A DNA stretch of 64,000 bases from an uncultured Thermodesulfobacterium sp. (GTDB lineage: Bacteria; Desulfobacterota; Thermodesulfobacteria; Thermodesulfobacteriales; Thermodesulfobacteriaceae): the NCBI GenBank assembly GCA_938091335.1, contig CALLJG010000008.1, forward strand, positions 29,609-93,608, in the 5' to 3' direction. Both the position numbers and the translations under genes were made by a program. Under the pieces are notes generated by a model that was not told the origin of the DNA, ran no database searches, and saw only the letters and a program-made list of their open reading frames with translations. Shown here piece after piece: positions 59,930-64,000 of this stretch. The stretch's first letter is position 1; the number at the start of each line of letters is the position of its first letter.

Positions 59930-62900
59930 ATGTTTGAAAAAGAGCATAAATTACAAAAATTTGTTGATGAGAGATTATGCGTAAAATGTCCTTTAAATGG
60001 CAAAGTCAAGGTTCCTTGGGAAATAGAGGGATTTACTTTTTACGAGCACATAAAGACTGTTAGACCTATACCAGATGGTTATTACATTGTATTTGTAGGA
60101 GAGGCACCAGGAGAGACTGAAGAAGCACAAATAAAGCCATTTGTAGGCAAAGCTGGAAAACTTTTAAGAAGTATTATAAACACAATAAGAAATAAAAATC
60201 CTGAGTTTTCAAATCTTAAAATCATGATTACCAATGCTTGCAAATGTAAACCTACTGACAAAAGAGGCTCTATAAGGGCACCAAGTGTTGAAGAGATTAA
60301 TATTTGTAAAAAAAACCTCATAAATGATTTAAATCTAATCAAGCCTGTTCTTATTGTAGCTTTAGGTAAAAGTGCAAGTGTTGCTTTAGAGGTTCCTGAA
60401 GCAAGTAAAAAGCTTGAAGCCTTAAGAGGGTGTTCTTATCAAACAAAGTATGGGAAAGTATTTGTAACGTATCACCCTTCAGCAGTTATAAGAAATAGAA
60501 TGAAAAATTTTAAAATTTTTGAACATGACTTGATAAATGCGTTTAAGATTGCTTATAACAGTTATCTAAGTCTTAGTAAGCTTGATCAAGCTAATTCAAA
60601 TGTTTCAGATCTTAAATTTATTACCAAGGTTATCACACAAACTGAAGAACTTTTAGAAGAATGGAAAAAATTTAAAACATTATTTCAAACTAACAATGCT
60701 GTTATTACAGCTTTTGATTATGAGACTGTACCTTTTAGTTGGGAATTTTTCCCAAAGTTTGATATAAAGTTAGCAAATCTTGGTATAGATCCTTTTTCAG
60801 AGTTGTCTCACATAGCTTACGTTTCGATTGCTTACAAAAATAACTCTGAGATTTACTCATTTTCTTTTCCAGTGAAAGCTTATACTATGATGAATAAAAT
60901 AAAAGACTATATAGCTAATAAAATAGACAAATTTAAAGAAGAAGCAAGTTATATAGTTGAAAAAATTTCCAAAATCTCAAGTACTTATGATAAAAACACA
61001 AGAGAAAGCTTAAAAATGAAGTTATTTTTTTTATATCAAGAATATGGTTTTATTTCTCAAGTAATTGAGGACATTGAAAATGTAATACTGACTAGCAAAA
61101 GTGAGTTAGAGGTTAAAGTTAAGGTAAGTAGGTTTTTAAAAGATGTCACAGCAAGTTATATCTCATTTTTAGCTAAGGTTGAGCAATTCATAAATGAATA
61201 TGAAAAAGTTTATAGGATAGATGAAAATCTGGCTGAGAAAATTTTAAGAAAGTATCTTACAGAGAGAGCTATTTATAGAATAGCTCAAAATCCTCAATTT
61301 GAGATATCTTTTTCTATAATGAAATTTGGAATAGAACCGTTAATTGGGAGTGGTACTGATATTCTTGATTATCTTTTAGGATATAACACACATGCTCTGG
61401 AAGAGCTTGAAAAGAGATATTTACATGATTCTATTATAGGTTTTGTTGGAAAGAGAGAAAGTTTTAAAAGAGCTAATCAATCTTTGAAAGATTTTTCTCT
61501 ATATAATGCGTTAGACTCAGCTAAAACACTTGCTATTTATTTTAAAGAAAGTGAGATAATTAAGACTTTTAAAGACAAAAAGGTTTACAATAGTTATACA
61601 GATGTAAATCTTACCCATGCTATAAAGTGTGCAAATGAGTTTATTTCTAAAATAATTATTCCTTTTTCAGTTCATGCTTATTTAAATGGGTTAAAAATAG
61701 ATCTAGAAAAAAACATTGAACTAACGAAAAAGGTTTATTTTTACATAAACCAACTTCTTGAAAAAATAGAGAAAAAAACAGGAACCAAAAACATAAGAAC
61801 AGATGAGTTTAGAGAAATACTTTTTGAGTTAACTAAAGGTCAAATCTTGTTAACAGGGAAAAGTAACAAGCCTTCAATTTCAGAGGAGGCTTTAAAGTTT
61901 GTATATGAAAATGCAGAGGATAAAAGTTTAAAGGAACTTGTAATTTATGTCCATTCTGTTTACAAGTATGAAGGTTTATTATCTAGATATTTGGAAAAGT
62001 ATCCTTTTTACATAAACCTAGCAACAGGTAGAATTCATCCAAAATACAATCCCACTAAAACAGCAACTGGGAGGCTTTCTTGTAGTGATCCAAACATTCA
62101 GCAGATTCCAAGAGAACCTTTTAAAAGCTGTACAAATTGTTATGTGGTTCCTTTTGATCAGGAAAAAGACATATGTCCAATATGTGAAGGCAAGCTTAAT
62201 GTGCTTGTAGATTTTAGAGAGGTATTTGTTAGTGATCCTAGAAACTGTTTGATAATGGCAGATTATAGTCAAATAGAGATGGCTATACTTGCGGAGCTTT
62301 CTAAAGACGAAAACTTAATTACTGCCATAAACAATAAACTTGACATGCATAGTTACAATGCTTCAAATGTATATAAAGTTCCTTATGAAGAAATAGTTGA
62401 AAAGAAAAAAACAGATCAAAACATAGCAAGACTTAGACAAAATGCTAAGAAAGTAACGTTTGCTGTAATTTATGGGGCAAGTGAGGAGGGTATTTCTTCG
62501 AAGGAAAAGATAGGTATTGAGGAGGCAAGAGAGATAATAGAGGTTTTTTACAGTAAGCATCCCAACACAAAGACATGGATAAATCGTATGCATAATGAAG
62601 CTCTTGAAAAAGGGGTGGTATTGGTACCTACAGGAAGACCAAGATGGTTTCCTGAAAGTTTAGATCTTATGGATGAAAACACAAAGAATTTAATAAAGAG
62701 AAGAGCTCAAAACACACCTATCCAAGGTTTTGCATCTGATATAAATTTAATAACCTGCGAAATTTTGAGAAAAAAGTATGGTTTAAAAGTAATAGGTGCA
62801 ATTCATGATAGTATTCTTATAGAAGAGTCAGAAGATAAAGTTTCTGAAATTGAAACCAAAATCCAAAATGCACTTATTGATACAATAAAGCTGAGAGAAA

Positions 62901-63007
62901 GTCTTATCTTTTTAGGACTAAAATTTGTACCCAAGATATTAAATAACTTATCAGTTTTACTAAACATTGAAACCAAAATTGGTAAAACTTGGAAAGAAAT
63001 AAAATAA
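59930..63007 (+). CDS. Fusion of family 4 uracil-DNA glycosylase and family A DNA polymerase
   Basis: The 1025-residue protein begins with a family 4 UDG (about 1-210): CVKC (17-20) and later Cys at about 104 and 126 for a 4Fe-4S cluster, VGEAPGETEEAQIKPFVGKAG (split here: GEAPG at 57-61), and HPSAVIRN (182-189). A proofreading exonuclease follows, with AFDYET (about 261-266), DILDYLLGY and YNALDS. The polymerase domain has TATGRLSCSDPNIQQIP, motif A ADYSQIEMAILAELS (about 777), motif B RQNAKKVTFAVIYG (about 842) and motif C GAIHDSILIEE (about 960, HDS for HDE). A CxxC-x16-CxxC zinc-ribbon-like insert (about 735-760) interrupts the polymerase just before motif A. TAAGGGG precedes the ATG. Confidence 0.92.
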   Translation: MFEKEHKLQKFVDERLCVKCPLNGKVKVPWEIEGFTFYEHIKTVRPIPDGYYIVFVGEAPGETEEAQIKPFVGKAGKLLRSIINTIRNKNPEFSNLKIMITNACKCKPTDKRGSIRAPSVEEINICKKNLINDLNLIKPVLIVALGKSASVALEVPEASKKLEALRGCSYQTKYGKVFVTYHPSAVIRNRMKNFKIFEHDLINAFKIAYNSYLSLSKLDQANSNVSDLKFITKVITQTEELLEEWKKFKTLFQTNNAVITAFDYETVPFSWEFFPKFDIKLANLGIDPFSELSHIAYVSIAYKNNSEIYSFSFPVKAYTMMNKIKDYIANKIDKFKEEASYIVEKISKISSTYDKNTRESLKMKLFFLYQEYGFISQVIEDIENVILTSKSELEVKVKVSRFLKDVTASYISFLAKVEQFINEYEKVYRIDENLAEKILRKYLTERAIYRIAQNPQFEISFSIMKFGIEPLIGSGTDILDYLLGYNTHALEELEKRYLHDSIIGFVGKRESFKRANQSLKDFSLYNALDSAKTLAIYFKESEIIKTFKDKKVYNSYTDVNLTHAIKCANEFISKIIIPFSVHAYLNGLKIDLEKNIELTKKVYFYINQLLEKIEKKTGTKNIRTDEFREILFELTKGQILLTGKSNKPSISEEALKFVYENAEDKSLKELVIYVHSVYKYEGLLSRYLEKYPFYINLATGRIHPKYNPTKTATGRLSCSDPNIQQIPREPFKSCTNCYVVPFDQEKDICPICEGKLNVLVDFREVFVSDPRNCLIMADYSQIEMAILAELSKDENLITAINNKLDMHSYNASNVYKVPYEEIVEKKKTDQNIARLRQNAKKVTFAVIYGASEEGISSKEKIGIEEAREIIEVFYSKHPNTKTWINRMHNEALEKGVVLVPTGRPRWFPESLDLMDENTKNLIKRRAQNTPIQGFASDINLITCEILRKKYGLKVIGAIHDSILIEESEDKVSEIETKIQNALIDTIKLRESLIFLGLKFVPKILNNLSVLLNIETKIGKTWKEIK

Positions 63008-63040
63008 AACTTCTAAATATCAAAAAATAAAGGGGTTCTT

Positions 63041-63322
63041 ATGAAGAAACAAGATAAAACAAAAAGTAAAGTGAAGAAAAAAGAAGAAAAATTTAGCTTA
63101 CCTTCTGAAAAGTATATCTTTATTGAGACCTATGAAAGACTAAGAAGTAAGAGTGAGTTTTTTGCTTTTATTGCTCTTAGTATATTTATGTGTTTTTTAA
63201 AGAGAAAGCTTGGTTTAGAAGAAAAGATTTATCTTGTATCTAACTTAATTGAGTTAGAGGAGCTTGATAAATACATAAAAGACCTTATAGTTCAAGGTGT
63301 AAAAAAGGGGGTATTAAACTAG
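63041..63322 (+). CDS. Small basic hypothetical protein
   Basis: The 93-residue product has a Lys-rich start (KKQDKTKSKVKKKEEK) followed by helices with FFAFIALSIFMCFLKRK and LVSNLIELEELDKYI. AAAGGGG precedes the ATG by 6 nt. It follows the polymerase by 33 bp and overlaps the convergent gene by 9 bp. No family recognised. It may be co-transcribed with the polymerase gene. Confidence 0.65.
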   Translation: MKKQDKTKSKVKKKEEKFSLPSEKYIFIETYERLRSKSEFFAFIALSIFMCFLKRKLGLEEKIYLVSNLIELEELDKYIKDLIVQGVKKGVLN

Positions 63323-63841
63323 ATTTGTTCTGGTGTTTTTTCTTTTTTTCTTCTTAAATTTTCTTTCTTTTATTTCTTCAAAAAGGATCTCTTCTGGGAT
63401 TAATGGGTTCTTTTTTAAGCGGTATCTGATTTGTTCTTGAATATTTTTCTTTATACATCTTGCTTCTTTCAGCAAGAAAGGGGTCAGATTAAGAGGTATG
63501 TTTTTGCCTTTTTTTCCAAGATAATATCTTACCATTCTTACCACATTTATAGGCTCCATTTTTTTAAAATAAGAGTAATTCTTAGAAAAATAAACTGAAA
63601 ACATGTATTGCCTAATTTTGTAAGCAAAACTTTCATAGGAATAAAGATAAAGATGATATGCTAGTTTTTGAAAAAGCTTTTTATTTTTTGAGAAAGCTGT
63701 TCTAAAAACCTTTGACAAATTCCTAAAAAATGTTTTTTTATTCTGTTTTTCAGTCTTCTTATATGTGGTTGTAATAAGAAAAGCTAGCTTATAAACTAAA
63801 TTTTCCAAATCTTCTAGCTTTTTTGCATCTTTCTTTTCCAT
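63314..63841 (-). CDS. Basic hypothetical protein
   Basis: The 175-residue product is extremely Lys/Arg/Tyr-rich (for example KIRQYMFSVYFSKNYSYFKK and KERKFKKKKRKNTRT). No motif or signal is recognised. The charge suggests nucleic-acid binding, which is inference. It converges with the preceding small gene. The start at 63841 lacks an obvious Shine-Dalgarno. Confidence 0.55.
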   Translation of the reverse strand: MEKKDAKKLEDLENLVYKLAFLITTTYKKTEKQNKKTFFRNLSKVFRTAFSKNKKLFQKLAYHLYLYSYESFAYKIRQYMFSVYFSKNYSYFKKMEPINVVRMVRYYLGKKGKNIPLNLTPFLLKEARCIKKNIQEQIRYRLKKNPLIPEEILFEEIKERKFKKKKRKNTRTNLV

Positions 63842-63874
63842 AAAAAACCTAATAATAAAATTAGACTAACCATT

Positions 63875-64000
63875 ATGTGCAAACAAACTTATGTACCAAA
63901 GGCTATTAAATACCTGTTTAGTGTTTCTACTCTTGCTTTTAGAAAATATGGAGTCTCGTTAAGTGGAAAAATATATATCTGGGATAAAAACAATAAAAAA
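63875..64000 (+). CDS. Possible 5' end of a CDS cut by the window edge
   Basis: An ATG at 63875 opens a frame with no stop through base 64000 (42 codons): MCKQTYVPKAIKYLFSV and so on, ending at KNNKK. The frame is open, but the Shine-Dalgarno is poor and codon content alone does not prove it. It is divergent from the basic hypothetical gene. Confidence 0.35.
   Translation, partial: MCKQTYVPKAIKYLFSVSTLAFRKYGVSLSGKIYIWDKNNKK

Larger units (their letters stand above)
22507..64000. mobile_element. Integrative and conjugative element with F-type transfer system (right end outside window)
   Basis: A tRNA-adjacent P4-type integrase, an AlpA-like protein, a complete set of F-type mating-channel genes, an XRE/ImmA control pair and a DNA-processing module follow one another without any recognisable housekeeping gene except element-type topA and polymerase. 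I found no second copy of the tRNA-Ala 3' end within the window, so the right junction presumably lies beyond 64,000. No relaxase, coupling protein or pilin was identified in the visible part, so self-transfer is inferred from the channel genes only. Confidence 0.85.

Overview
The window reads as an AT-rich Gram-negative bacterial chromosome (about 30% GC by eye) that carries a large integrated conjugative element. LpxC, SurA- and PpiC-type chaperones, DegP and a CsgG/LpoB-like protein indicate an outer membrane with lipopolysaccharide. The gene content (CcsA/HemX with HemA, an Mth938-domain protein, SlyD-like FKBP, COG2231 endonuclease III) would suit a deep-branching anaerobe such as a Thermodesulfobacteriota-type organism. 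That lineage guess is inference and not secure.

Bases 1 to about 22,500 are core chromosome. A tightly packed, often overlapping minus-strand operon (about 14,030 down to 5,673) holds a beta-helix acyltransferase-like protein, PpiC, a YprB-like nuclease, DegP, a SurA-like protein, RecO, a LOG-family protein, PyrB and PyrC. It is driven by a near-consensus promoter that would give an almost leaderless mRNA. Beyond it lie LpxC, an L,D-transpeptidase, a cysteine synthase/cysteinyl-tRNA synthetase fusion with altered signature motifs, and an endonuclease III relative. To the right are tRNA-Arg(TCT), rpmE, prfA, a CsgG-like protein, UspA, hemX-like/hemA, ssb, an alcohol dehydrogenase, ispF and an FKBP. 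The core segment ends at an intact tRNA-Ala(GGC).

From the tRNA-Ala 3' end to the window edge the sequence is an integrative and conjugative element (ICE). A P4-type tyrosine integrase lies next to the tRNA behind a field of short direct repeats. A 23-kb minus-strand operon (46,838 to 23,961) encodes an F-type type IV secretion system (DsbC, TrbI, TrhF, TraF, TraC, two TraN-like proteins, TraW, TraU, TrbC, an OmpA-domain protein, TraL, TraE, TraK, TraB, TraV, TraH, TraG). Its last gene is an AlpA-like putative excisionase, so excision may be coupled to transfer expression. No pilin, relaxase, coupling protein or right attachment site was found. They may lie beyond 64,000.

The right part (46,857 to 64,000) holds control and DNA-processing genes. 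These are a short ORF and a strong hairpin upstream of a short topoisomerase I, a RuvC-like protein, a double-HTH repressor with an ImmA-type protease, and a striking array of four 50-bp repeats that each form a hairpin. The array sits upstream of a strong promoter and an operon with a sigma-region-2-like protein and a ParB-domain coiled-coil protein. Next come a RecD-like helicase, a NusA-like protein that lacks the RNA-polymerase-binding domain and both GXXG loops, a Gp3-like protein with an SSB-like acidic tip, a PD-(D/E)XK nuclease, and a 1025-residue fusion of a family 4 uracil-DNA glycosylase to a proofreading family A DNA polymerase that carries an inserted zinc-ribbon-like segment. Together these look like an element-borne replication, repair and transcription-control kit. 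The hairpin array, the NusA-like protein and the UDG-polymerase fusion are the most unusual parts.
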